Source: JAITMY01 sp031553765
GTDB lineage: Bacteria; Bacteroidota; Bacteroidia; Bacteroidales; UBA932
Assembly (NCBI GenBank): GCA_031553765.1
Contig: JAVBKY010000002.1
Location: 248,001 to 312,000, forward strand
DNA length: 64,000 nt
Direction of reading: 5' to 3'
Shown piece after piece: positions 43,643-52,929 of this stretch; within the stretch, counting starts at the first letter, position 1, and each line of letters starts with the position of its first letter. Position numbers and translations under genes: made by a program. The notes beneath the pieces are model-generated. The model saw only the letters and a program-made list of their open reading frames with translations, had not been told where the DNA came from and made no database searches.

Positions 43643-43659
43643 CAGAACAAATTTAAGAG

Positions 43660-43709
43660 CCTCTCCTAAATCCTCTCCCAAGGAAAGGACTTGCCATCGG
43701 CACAAGGCA
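43660..43709. repeat. Partial copy of the CCTCTCC repeat family
   Basis: CCTCTCCTAAATCCTCTCCC at 43660-43679 and nearby AAGGAAAGG and TTGCCATCGGCACAAGGCAA resemble parts of the 30136-30285 element. It overlaps the rejected upstream part of the M23 frame. Confidence 0.5.
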
Positions 43710-43779
43710 AACTAGTATGGCTAGGCTACGTTAGTGCGTTTTTTAATTATGATAAAATGCAAATAGCGAACCACTGATG

Positions 43780-44226
43780 CTAGTCCCCTTTTGGGGGATT
43801 TAGGGGGCCCGTATTTCTCTTATACTCTAAATACGATTGTAAAATAATGCAAGCGCTAACCTTGTCCACCAACGTTTTATCGCGCCTATCCTTTTTTTTC
43901 ACCCCTGCATCCAGTATGGCTTGCTGCGCCATGCGCGAGGTGAAACGCTCATCATAAGTTGCAATTTCCATATTAGGAAACAACTTTTTGAGCCTTATGG
44001 TAAACTCCGCTGCTCCTGCTGCAGCCTCCGACGGCAGTCCATTCAGGTTTACAGGTTTACCAACAACAATAGCGTCCACTTTTTCGGTAACTACATAGCG
44101 CTGCAAAAAGGCCAGTGTTTCATTTGGCGAAAGCGTGTTAAGTGCGTTAGCTACAATTTGCAGCTCGTCCGTAACCGCAATGCCTACGCGCTTTTTGCCG
44201 TAATCTATGGCTATAATTCTACCCAA
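43780..44226 (-). CDS. ruvX: Holliday-junction resolvase-like RuvX (YqgF)
   Basis: A 148-residue RNase H-fold nuclease-like protein of rRNA processing. Active-site residues are Asp8 in IIAIDYGKKRVGIA, the Glu region in IATYDERFTSRMA and the late acidic residue in KTLVDKVSACIIL. The only sensible start is TTG at 44226 (MGRIIAIDYG), giving a non-ATG start with a -7 box (TACGTTTG on the minus strand, 44246-44253) about 13 bases upstream of the predicted transcript start. The last residues (GPLNPPKGD) are encoded by a repeat related to the 35895-36000 element, so the C-terminus was extended by repeat DNA. Confidence 0.9.
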   Translation of the reverse strand: MGRIIAIDYGKKRVGIAVTDELQIVANALNTLSPNETLAFLQRYVVTEKVDAIVVGKPVNLNGLPSEAAAGAAEFTIRLKKLFPNMEIATYDERFTSRMAQQAILDAGVKKKDRRDKTLVDKVSACIILQSYLEYKRNTGPLNPPKGD

Positions 44227-44534
44227 AATATTAAAAAATCAGCTGCAAACGTAGTACTTTTTGAAGTAAGCTGCAAGAAAATTTTCTTTTTTTCGCATTT
44301 TTACAAGACTTTTTCACAAAATCAAACCCCAACGGCACCTTATAGATTTAATAAATGCATGATTAATAACAATTTACATATCCACTGTTAACAAACAGAA
44401 ATTTTAACAACATATTAATAATCAGCATTTTACAATAAAAATTTACGTAAAATAGAAACCTAGAGTTTGCTCGGTGACCTATTTTTCATAAATTTGATAC
44501 TTAGTATTTGATGTTTGAAACTTAATTTTAAGCT
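44227..44534. other. AT-rich gap of 308 bp, divergent promoter region
   Basis: No gene is visible. The left end holds the minus-strand -7 box of ruvX (44246-44253). GAAAATTTTC is a small palindrome. I do not see a confident promoter for the NlpC/P60 gene. Confidence 0.5.
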
Positions 44535-45314
44535 ATGTTTGGAATAGCCATAAGTCCGGTAGTCCCCATGCGCGCTGAGCCCTCAGAACGAAGCGAGATG
44601 GTATCGCAGCTGCTTTGGGGAGAAACCTTTCGAGTAGAAGAGCAGGTCGATCGCTGGTTGCGTATAAGTTCTCATCTTGACCGCTACATTGGCTGGGTTA
44701 ATCCACTCATGGTTAGCTTAGTGGACGACGAAAAATGGGAACGCGAAGTGGGTGTTCCCTATCAGGTAGCAACCCAGCCCATTGGCCTTGCTGTTAACGA
44801 AAAAACGCATGAGCCCGTATTTATTCCACAAGGCGCTCTGTTATACCAATATAACGAGGTAGCACATACATTTGCCCTCCTCCACGACACCTTTAAGTTT
44901 GATGTTGCCCCCGAGAAGCTACCTGATGGCAAGCGTAACGCAATAGTGGCAGCCGCCATGCACATGCTCAACGCACCTTACTTATGGGGTGGACGCACAT
45001 CCTTTGGTATTGATTGCTCAGGACTTACCCAGCTAGCCTATAAGGCTGCCGGCATTTTTATTCCCCGTGATGCCAGTTTACAAGCCGAGAAGGGGGAAAC
45101 CGTGAGCTTCCTTGACAGCGCTCAACCTGCGGATTTGGCTTTTTTTGATAATGAGGAGGGAAAAATTACGCACGCGGGTATGCTGCTTGGGGAAGGGAAA
45201 CTTCTTCACGCGTCGGCATCAGTGCACATTGACAGCATTGATAGCGAAGGTATTTTCAGCAAGGCTCAGAATAGGTACACGCACAAGCTGAGGGTGATTA
45301 AGAGGTTGCTGTAA
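44535..45314 (+). CDS. NlpC/P60 cysteine peptidase with SH3-like N-terminus
   Basis: A 259-residue protein without a clear signal peptide. The N-terminal ~85 residues resemble bacterial SH3 domains (VVPMRAEPSERSEMVSQLLWGETF). The C-terminal NlpC/P60 domain has catalytic Cys161 (GIDCSGLTQLAY), His213 (THAGML) and His225 (LLHASAS). Enzymes of this plan cut peptidoglycan stem peptides, such as the gamma-D-Glu-diamino acid bond, often on recycled peptides. It is convergent with the large surface-protein gene. Confidence 0.93.
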   Translation: MFGIAISPVVPMRAEPSERSEMVSQLLWGETFRVEEQVDRWLRISSHLDRYIGWVNPLMVSLVDDEKWEREVGVPYQVATQPIGLAVNEKTHEPVFIPQGALLYQYNEVAHTFALLHDTFKFDVAPEKLPDGKRNAIVAAAMHMLNAPYLWGGRTSFGIDCSGLTQLAYKAAGIFIPRDASLQAEKGETVSFLDSAQPADLAFFDNEEGKITHAGMLLGEGKLLHASASVHIDSIDSEGIFSKAQNRYTHKLRVIKRLL

Positions 45315-45324
45315 ACACTGAAGA

Positions 45325-45380
45325 GATAAATGTCCCGCTAAAGCGGGACAATAAATGCCCTTCGGGCGATAAATGGAAAA
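45325..45380. repeat. GATAAA/GTCCCGCT palindromic repeat copy
   Basis: AGAGATAAATGTCCCGCT, then AAAGCGGGAC, then AATAAATGCCC, TTCGGGCGATAAA. Two small hairpins, same family as the copies at 33422, 38814 and 40683. Confidence 0.7.
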
Positions 45381-45414
45381 AAAAGTCCCCGACCTTACGG
45401 TTCGGGGACTTTTC
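45378..45414. terminator. Bidirectional terminator at the convergent gene ends
   Basis: AAAAGTCCCCGACC (45381-45394) and GGTTCGGGGACTTTT form a strong hairpin with a 4-base loop. A and T runs on both sides fit termination of the NlpC gene and of the large surface-protein gene. Confidence 0.85.
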
Positions 45415-45434
45415 ATTTCAGCTATGCCGAGAGG

Positions 45435-48400
45435 TTACTTTTTAACCATCTTGGCAACTGCGTTACCCACCTTTACAATGTAGATGCCTGACGGCAGGTG
45501 AGCAATATCAACTGTAGTGGTACCTTCTGTAGCGGGTTGCACCAGCACAAGGTCTCCACCCATAGTGCTTACCTCAACCTTATCGCCTTGCTTGTACTGC
45601 TCGCAGGTAATGGTTATTATGCCATTTTCAACAGGGTTGGGGTACATTTTCAACTTATCAAAGTTGGAACTTCCTACACCTGTTAACTTACTGAAGCTGG
45701 CCACAATGGTATGCGTAGCAATGACATTATTAAAGGTATATGTTCCGTCAGTCACGGCAGCTGTGCTATCCTTGCCATCTACCAATAATTTAGACAATGT
45801 GTAGCCCGCATTTGGAGTAATGGTATAGCTTTGCGATGCAGCATAGCCCACTTCTGTTGCTCCTGCCGGCGTAATGGTGCCATTTCCACCGTTAACGCTA
45901 GCAGTAATGACAAACTTGGTTGGACCAAAGTTGACGCGAATGCTGTGGTTAGCTAGAACATTGCGGAACGTGTACTTACCATTTTGCACAGCTATAGTGC
46001 TATCCTTGCTATCCACCAGTACCTCGGCAATACGATAGTCCGGCTTGGGCGTGATAGTAAAGGTAGTGTCATGTCCATAGGCCACTACAATAGTTCCTGT
46101 AGGCGAGATAGTGCCATAGGCAGTATTGTTAACTGTAGCTTGTACCTGGTATGTTTTTATCTTAAAACTTACCGTAATAGTGTAGTTTTTCTCAACATTG
46201 GTAAAGGTGTAGCTGCTATCGTTTTGTGCTACTGCCAAAGCATTATCAACCCAAATACTATCCAACTCATAACCGTTGCTTGGTATAAACTTAAACTCCT
46301 GACTGTAGCCTTGCGGCACCACAGTTACTCCAGCCGGAGAGATAGCACCGTTGACCTTAGCCATAGCGGTAATAGTGTAGGTAGGCAGCACGGTAACTTT
46401 TATTTGCACACTCCTTGTTTCACAACCGCTTTGCGTGAAGCTGCACTCATAAGTTACAGTAACAGGCTTTTTTGTTGTATTATGCAAGTTCTCATTAATG
46501 CTACCCGAGCCAGAAGACGCTGCATTTGAAACACCGGTTACAGCCGCACGTGTCCAGCTGAAAGTGCAACCTACGGGTGGCGTTGGCGTGTAAGCAAATG
46601 CGCTATCATTCTTTACTGTAAACGCGCCCGTTAGCCTTATGTTATCAATCATAATGTACTCCTTGTCCTTGGAATTTTGAACAAAGGCAACATATACAGC
46701 CTGACCGTGGTAGGCCGCTAGGCTTACTTCCGGAGTCTCGAAGGGTGTAAAATTTATAGGATCGAGTACTGACGACGTTGAATGCAGGGTGGTTGTGAAG
46801 CTTTCCGGCGCGCTATCGGTGGTGGAAAGCATAACCTTATACCCATCTCGTCTATTAATATCGGCGCCAAAGGCGCTAGCAGCAAACCATGTCAACTTAG
46901 CGCTATCCAGCACCTGTAGCTGAGGCAATACCATCCACCTATTGGCCTGTATGGTGGGATTGGTAAATGCAGAAACACTTGTAGCACAGATATTGTACTT
47001 GTTAAACTCGTTAACAATCCACGCTTCGGTAGCGGAGGTACCTGATGGAACGCCGCTATCTAACTTGTACATGGTAAAGTTAGCCGGCATTCTTCCCGAC
47101 TCAAAATCCCAATACAGGTCGTTGGCCATCATTGATGAGGTTTTAGCGGTAAGCGTATCGCTGCTGCGATCACCATCACCAGCCATATCCGCATACACCT
47201 TAAGCGTATAGCTTCCCGGAACCGAAAGGTTCATACCTGTAATGCTGTACTCTGCACGCTCAAATGGCGCCAACGGACCCGGTATGGTAGCTGAGTAGAT
47301 ATTGCAGCCCACATCGCATTTTACCGGAATATCCGAAAGCGTTTGGCTACCCATATTTCTTACTACACCTCTTACCGTTTCGTTGACAGTGAGCATGTAA
47401 TCATCTGGAGCAATAACGCTTTCAAGTACTACATCAACAGCCGGTGGCGTAACGCTGGTAAAGTTAGCGGCCCATCCGGGGAATGCGGCTGTCTTAAGCC
47501 CACCTACAAACTTAAAGGTAAGTTTACCATCGGCTGCCTCGGATGTAAAGGTTGGCAACAGGTATGACGTCAGGTAGTCGGTCATTACGGTCACCAAACT
47601 ATCAGGATCGGGCGTTGCGCCATTGTACACATACAACTTATCACCGGGGAACAAGGGATATAGACTATTGTACGGATAAAGATCAAATGCTGTAAATGAA
47701 ACACGCATTCTATCGCCCGGCGTAACGGGGTTGAATGTTATAACATGCGTAGCCGGCTCTAGGTCGTAGTCACTATCTATGCCATCGTCAACAAATACGC
47801 CCGAAGCTGCCGTAACTTGGGTGTTGGCCCCCATAACAGCTGTATCACCGTAGTTGATTATACTCTTAGTTAACGAGTGGTAAAATGTACCGGAATTCGT
47901 TTGCCCGTTAATTGTAAATATTCTTGCCTCAATGCTATGCAATCCGTGCACTGACATGTTGGCCTGCGTAGTAAAGTTCAACTTAAAGGTACCCAAAAGC
48001 GGTATGCTGTCGGAAGTAAACGTGGCAGTGGCCTGCACCGGTATATTTCCTCCATCAAGATAATATATTGCTTGAGCTCTACCAATTTTTTGCGAACCCA
48101 AGTTTTGCACGGTAACACTTACCGTTTCACTTTCCATGAAGCCCTTCGTAACAGGTTTATCAATAGAAACTACCCGCGCTGCACGCAGAGGAGCCTCTGC
48201 CACAGTTATTTTATCGAGCGCCACACCCAATCCGCCAAGGGCATAACCCTCAAAGGCAATGAAATACTCCTCACTAGGGTTGGGCAACACCAAGTACTCC
48301 TCCTTCCAGTCCATTACGCTTTGTCCGTATCTAGCAAGCACCCGCCAAGCACCGTTGCGCGACGTTTTGTAGTACACCGTCAGCGAGTCCTGTATAACCT

Positions 48401-51400
48401 CGTTAGTGGCGTTCATTATAGTTTGAGGAAGCGCATAAAAGAAACCAAGCAAGTACTGCTTAGAGGGATTTAACGTGAACTTAGGAGTTACCAATTTTGT
48501 AATGCCCATGTTACCCTCATTATTGTAGCTAAGGTTTACAAAGTACTCGCCATCTTCCGCAACAAAAGGTGCGAAGAACTGATAGTCTACAATCTTCCAC
48601 TTCATGTCACCATTCGCACCTATTACATACTCCTGCGTAAAACAGCCGGGTATGCCCTCTTCGAAGCTTTCAACCCAGGGCAAAGTTGTTACATCGCAAC
48701 TGGGGGTTACAAAGTCCGGCCCCGCTGTTGATTCGCTTTGGTGTGTGGCGTCGCACAGCGCTTTTACGCTCCAGGTAAACTCTGTTTCGGATGGGAATCC
48801 ATCAATGACTATATTAGGCGCTGATACGTGTACATCAGCTTGCGCAGCACCCTTAACCCCAAAGCTCAATATATATTGTGGGGCAGTATTATCCCAAGAA
48901 AACATAACTCGGGTGGGTTTAGCCACAACATTCAGGTTTGTGGGAGCAGCACAGGTGCTTGACTCAAACACCATGCGAATGCCAAATGCACCCACACTTG
49001 ACTCCTGCTTCACAAACTTGCCCTCCAGCAGGCCATAGTATACTTTATTCTCTTGCATATCACAACCAATGGCAAAGATGCTATCGGCTGAAAAATCACC
49101 CTCTATGGCAAGATAGTAGCGACCCGGCGTGAGCGGAGTTGAAGGCACATTGACGTACATAAAGCCTAACTTGGCCTTGTAAAGTGAGGCCGGCTGGCTG
49201 AATATCTGCGCGCCCGACGTTGTATCATTTTCCACATGGTAAAGCACCACGTTAAAGTTTACCGCCGAGTCGTAGTTGTAGCCCACGGCCACGGCTACCT
49301 GCGATAGATTAGCGGTGTTGCTGATTTCAAAAATATTACCCAGCGTAACAGCAAAATCGATCATGGCTGCATTGGTAATAGTGCCCATATTATCGTAAGC
49401 GTACACGTTGTTAGAACCCGCCACAGTAATGGTATCGCTATTATTGTCGAGGTTACCATCGATTTCATCGGCAAGTACGGTGTAGGCTATTTTATTTTCG
49501 CCCACCACTAGGTTGGCGCCGGTAATAGTCATTATTTCCGATGTATCGCCAGGAGCAAGCAGCGCAATGGGTGTTGAAGCACCCACGCTCACGCCGTTTA
49601 CTGTAGCCGAAAATACAACGTTGTGCTGCGCTGATTTGCCTTTATTGATGGCTCGTGCTTGTAACGTGTTTTGCGAAACAGGAACTTGCACATAGGTAGA
49701 GTAGAACTCTACGGGCAGTACTTCAAGGTCATTGTCTGTGGTTTGTTTTACCTGCACATCATCAATGTAAATATAAGCGCCTGTTTTAGAAGATGAACAG
49801 GCGTGAAAACCAAGGTAGTAGGTACCATTAGCCGTAGGCGCGTAAAGGACTTTTACCTCAGTCCAAGTACCTATAGCACGCTCCTCGGTAGCCAATACTG
49901 TCATGCTTGCAGCATTGGCAGCCGAGCCTACACCCAACTCCAACTTATCTACGCTTAGCCCACCCGGCATGTTGAGCCAAAAGCTGATGCTATACACCGA
50001 ATCGGCTTGTAGCGCAAAGTTCTTGGTAAACATCCATGCATTTAGCGCACCGGGAGTGGTCTTCATATACATCGCGTAGTTAGTTCCAGTGTGAGCTACC
50101 ATATCAATATCCGGTATTGCAGTGGAGTTTGAACATAACCAAATGGCTGCTCCAGAAGCTGCAGGGTCTTGCGTCCAATCATTAGGAAGCGCCATAACTG
50201 CAGTCGCCTCAAAGCCTTCGTCTAAGGTCTCATTGGCAGTATCACCACCATCATCGCCACCGCCTCCGGTCACTTCGCTTACCTTAACATCGTCAATAGC
50301 TATGCCTGCTCCCTGCACGGTCGATGTGCGTGCCACAAAAACTAAGCTATAGTTACCGTTGGTAGTAGGCGTAAATGTAGCCGCAACTTCCTCAAATGGA
50401 CTTATTGTTCCACCCTGCGTCTTTATCACCTCGCCATAATCCGCCATAGGAAATTTCACCATGCGTACTTCCAACTCATCATAGATTGACATGATGTAGG
50501 CCAAGCAAGAAATATTATACTCTATGCCCGCCGTCAGCGCCATCTCGGGACTCACAAGCCACGAGTTTTGCTCGGCACCAGCAGTCTCAATGTACATAAC
50601 TGTACCACGCTCACCTCCCATAGGACCAGCTCCCCACTTATTATCATTTCCGCCAAGATCTTCTGCTGTCCAACCTGTCGGAACATCACCGGTGTCAGCA
50701 TTTTCAAAATCTTCCTCCAAAAGTGCAGCTGGAGGAGTGGGTGGCGTTACCGAAGTTTCGGTAACCTTAACATCGTCAATGAGCATGCCTGTACCATAGC
50801 TGTCGGTGGTCTTTGCCACAAACAATAAGCGATAGCTACCACCGGCCGTGGGCGTAAAGCTGGTAGCAAGCTCCTGCGTACCACTGGTTGCACTGGACTG
50901 GATTAGCAACTCATCAAAGTGTAAAAGATTCTCGTCCACCAGACGAATTTCCAAATTATCGCCACCGCCAATTACGTACGCCTGGCAGGAAATGCTATAT
51001 TCCACACCGCCTGTAAGCGCCATAACCGGGCTTATCAACCATGAGTTCTGCACAGCACCGGTGGTTGCAACGTACATAACCATGCCTTGGGCACCTCCGG
51101 CATTGGTCGCTCCCCAAGGATTATTATTGCCGCCTTGGTCAAGAGCCATCCAACCTGAGGCCACGTCGCCTTCGGCTGCGCTTTCAAAGTCTTCCTCCAA
51201 AAGAGCCGCTGAGGGGTTGGGAACATCACCAGGTCCAGTTACGCTGACATCGTCTATAAATATACCATAGCCACTCTCGTCGACTGTGCAAGCTTGGAAG
51301 CATAAGTAGTAGGTGCCGCTTGTTGTAGGAGTGTAGCTAGCACTGCCATCAACCCATCCGCTTTCGGGATTCAACTCCTTCAGCAAGTCCATTTGAGTGT

Positions 51401-52868
51401 TGCCGTCTGTGACGTATATCTTCAAGCGATCGCCTCCTCCAACTACCATTGCCCAGCAGGAGATACTGTACTCGACGCCAGCTGTTAGGTTTAGACCGCT
51501 GGAGAATAGACGCGAGTCTTGCGCGCCACCATTGGTCATAATGGCCATAACCTTATCGCCCGAATGGCCACCTCCTGCGTTAAGAACACTCCAAACTCTA
51601 CCGGTACCACCATTATCATAGGCAGTCCAGTCCGTTGGCACAGCTCCATCGGCTACACTTTCAAAATCTTCCTCCAAAAGAGCCGCTGAGGGGCTGGGAG
51701 GAACTACCGAAGGTTCGGTAACCTTAACATCGTCAATGAGCATGCCCGTACCATAGCTGTCGGTGGTCTTTGCCACAAACAATAAGCGATAGCTACCACC
51801 GGCCGTGGGCGTAAAGCTGGTAGCAAGTTCCTGCGTACCACTGGTTGCACCAGACTGGATTAGCAACTCATCAAAGTGTAAAAGATTCTCATCCACCAGA
51901 CGAATTTCCAAATTATCGCTACCGCCAATTACGTACGCCTGGCAGGAAATATTATACTCAACACCGGCTGCAAGCGCTATCACAGGGCTAATAAGCCACG
52001 TATTCTGCACAGCACCGGTGGTTGTAGCGTACATAACCATGCCTTGAGCGCCTCCAGCATTGGTGGCTCCCCACTTATTATTGTTGCCACCTTGGTCAAG
52101 AGCCATCCAACCTGAGGCCACGTCGCCTTCGGCTGCGCTTTCAAAATTCTCATCCAAAAGTGCCGCCGAGGGGGTGGGAGCACCACCGGGACCAGCCACG
52201 TTTACATCGTCAAGAAATATGCCGTCTACGGCCGCAGCATCGGTTTTAGCACGAAAGCACAAGCGGTAAGTTCCGCTTGTTGAAGGAGTCCAAGTGGTGG
52301 AAACCTCACTCCAAGAACCCTCTGTACTAACCGTATTGCGCAAGCGACGCCAAGGTGTTTCATTGTCCTCCTGAATATACATTTCTAAACCATCATCTAC
52401 TCCCGTCATATTAACCCAGTACGATATGCTGTACTCCACATCGGCCTCCAACTGTAACTCCGAGGTATATAGCCATGATTCGGTAACAGCAGTGATATAC
52501 ATTGCCATATTGCCCGAATGTGCGGAACCATACAGGTTCATAGCAACCCACTCGGAACTTGTCCAATCGGTTGGCCTTGCTCCATCGGCTGTGCTCTCAA
52601 AATCCTCCTCTAAAAGAGCCGCTGAACTACCGTTTGCAGCCATGAGCATCATGCCTTGCGGTTTTGCTGCTGCAAGCGCCTTGGGAGCTACCGCGCTAAG
52701 CAGATTTACTGCAGTTGGTTGCACCGTCACGCCTTGCGCTGGTTTAGTAGCCGAGACTGTGAATCCGTTAACCGTTTGCGGGTCAACCTTTACAGTCCTA
52801 AACTGTGGCTGTGCTCCTGCTACTAAACCCATCAGCAGCAAAAGCAAAATGCTTAGGTTTTTTTTCAT
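45435..52868 (-). CDS. Giant T9SS-secreted multidomain surface protein (2,477 residues)
   Basis: The signal peptide is MKKNLSILLLLLMGLVAGAQ. Six choice-of-anchor J-like jelly-roll modules, each ~155-170 residues, begin with LLEEDFE-type motifs near residues 85, 238, 396, 554, 714 and 882. CARDB-like and Fn3-like segments follow (near 1045-1190 and 1306), with further jelly-roll modules near 1400 and 1920. Three ~80-residue bacterial repeats (about 2160-2395, YTITAMAKVNGAISPAG and similar) precede a C-terminal T9SS type A sorting domain (2400-2477, KMYPNPV...PSGIYIVKVG). Modules 2 and 4 are nearly identical in DNA. It is the last gene of the SusCD cluster. An adhesive or binding role on the surface is inferred. 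Confidence 0.88.
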   Translation of the reverse strand: MKKNLSILLLLLMGLVAGAQPQFRTVKVDPQTVNGFTVSATKPAQGVTVQPTAVNLLSAVAPKALAAAKPQGMMLMAANGSSAALLEEDFESTADGARPTDWTSSEWVAMNLYGSAHSGNMAMYITAVTESWLYTSELQLEADVEYSISYWVNMTGVDDGLEMYIQEDNETPWRRLRNTVSTEGSWSEVSTTWTPSTSGTYRLCFRAKTDAAAVDGIFLDDVNVAGPGGAPTPSAALLDENFESAAEGDVASGWMALDQGGNNNKWGATNAGGAQGMVMYATTTGAVQNTWLISPVIALAAGVEYNISCQAYVIGGSDNLEIRLVDENLLHFDELLIQSGATSGTQELATSFTPTAGGSYRLLFVAKTTDSYGTGMLIDDVKVTEPSVVPPSPSAALLEEDFESVADGAVPTDWTAYDNGGTGRVWSVLNAGGGHSGDKVMAIMTNGGAQDSRLFSSGLNLTAGVEYSISCWAMVVGGGDRLKIYVTDGNTQMDLLKELNPESGWVDGSASYTPTTSGTYYLCFQACTVDESGYGIFIDDVSVTGPGDVPNPSAALLEEDFESAAEGDVASGWMALDQGGNNNPWGATNAGGAQGMVMYVATTGAVQNSWLISPVMALTGGVEYSISCQAYVIGGGDNLEIRLVDENLLHFDELLIQSSATSGTQELATSFTPTAGGSYRLLFVAKTTDSYGTGMLIDDVKVTETSVTPPTPPAALLEEDFENADTGDVPTGWTAEDLGGNDNKWGAGPMGGERGTVMYIETAGAEQNSWLVSPEMALTAGIEYNISCLAYIMSIYDELEVRMVKFPMADYGEVIKTQGGTISPFEEVAATFTPTTNGNYSLVFVARTSTVQGAGIAIDDVKVSEVTGGGGDDGGDTANETLDEGFEATAVMALPNDWTQDPAASGAAIWLCSNSTAIPDIDMVAHTGTNYAMYMKTTPGALNAWMFTKNFALQADSVYSISFWLNMPGGLSVDKLELGVGSAANAASMTVLATEERAIGTWTEVKVLYAPTANGTYYLGFHACSSSKTGAYIYIDDVQVKQTTDNDLEVLPVEFYSTYVQVPVSQNTLQARAINKGKSAQHNVVFSATVNGVSVGASTPIALLAPGDTSEIMTITGANLVVGENKIAYTVLADEIDGNLDNNSDTITVAGSNNVYAYDNMGTITNAAMIDFAVTLGNIFEISNTANLSQVAVAVGYNYDSAVNFNVVLYHVENDTTSGAQIFSQPASLYKAKLGFMYVNVPSTPLTPGRYYLAIEGDFSADSIFAIGCDMQENKVYYGLLEGKFVKQESSVGAFGIRMVFESSTCAAPTNLNVVAKPTRVMFSWDNTAPQYILSFGVKGAAQADVHVSAPNIVIDGFPSETEFTWSVKALCDATHQSESTAGPDFVTPSCDVTTLPWVESFEEGIPGCFTQEYVIGANGDMKWKIVDYQFFAPFVAEDGEYFVNLSYNNEGNMGITKLVTPKFTLNPSKQYLLGFFYALPQTIMNATNEVIQDSLTVYYKTSRNGAWRVLARYGQSVMDWKEEYLVLPNPSEEYFIAFEGYALGGLGVALDKITVAEAPLRAARVVSIDKPVTKGFMESETVSVTVQNLGSQKIGRAQAIYYLDGGNIPVQATATFTSDSIPLLGTFKLNFTTQANMSVHGLHSIEARIFTINGQTNSGTFYHSLTKSIINYGDTAVMGANTQVTAASGVFVDDGIDSDYDLEPATHVITFNPVTPGDRMRVSFTAFDLYPYNSLYPLFPGDKLYVYNGATPDPDSLVTVMTDYLTSYLLPTFTSEAADGKLTFKFVGGLKTAAFPGWAANFTSVTPPAVDVVLESVIAPDDYMLTVNETVRGVVRNMGSQTLSDIPVKCDVGCNIYSATIPGPLAPFERAEYSITGMNLSVPGSYTLKVYADMAGDGDRSSDTLTAKTSSMMANDLYWDFESGRMPANFTMYKLDSGVPSGTSATEAWIVNEFNKYNICATSVSAFTNPTIQANRWMVLPQLQVLDSAKLTWFAASAFGADINRRDGYKVMLSTTDSAPESFTTTLHSTSSVLDPINFTPFETPEVSLAAYHGQAVYVAFVQNSKDKEYIMIDNIRLTGAFTVKNDSAFAYTPTPPVGCTFSWTRAAVTGVSNAASSGSGSINENLHNTTKKPVTVTYECSFTQSGCETRSVQIKVTVLPTYTITAMAKVNGAISPAGVTVVPQGYSQEFKFIPSNGYELDSIWVDNALAVAQNDSSYTFTNVEKNYTITVSFKIKTYQVQATVNNTAYGTISPTGTIVVAYGHDTTFTITPKPDYRIAEVLVDSKDSTIAVQNGKYTFRNVLANHSIRVNFGPTKFVITASVNGGNGTITPAGATEVGYAASQSYTITPNAGYTLSKLLVDGKDSTAAVTDGTYTFNNVIATHTIVASFSKLTGVGSSNFDKLKMYPNPVENGIITITCEQYKQGDKVEVSTMGGDLVLVQPATEGTTTVDIAHLPSGIYIVKVGNAVAKMVKK
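50756..51240. repeat. Near-identical internal duplication, copy 1
   Basis: This segment matches 51713-52197 almost base for base over most of its length, offset by 957 bp (319 codons), with a different module between. It encodes jelly-roll module 4 of the giant surface protein. Confidence 0.8.
51713..52197. repeat. Near-identical internal duplication, copy 2
   Basis: The partner of 50756-51240, encoding jelly-roll module 2. Divergence is concentrated near the edges and at scattered third positions, which fits a recent duplication or gene conversion. Confidence 0.8.
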
Positions 52869-52929
52869 TTTTTATAAATTAAGTTATTTATTTACAATCG
52901 AATACAATTAAAGTATTTTAGATAATCAA

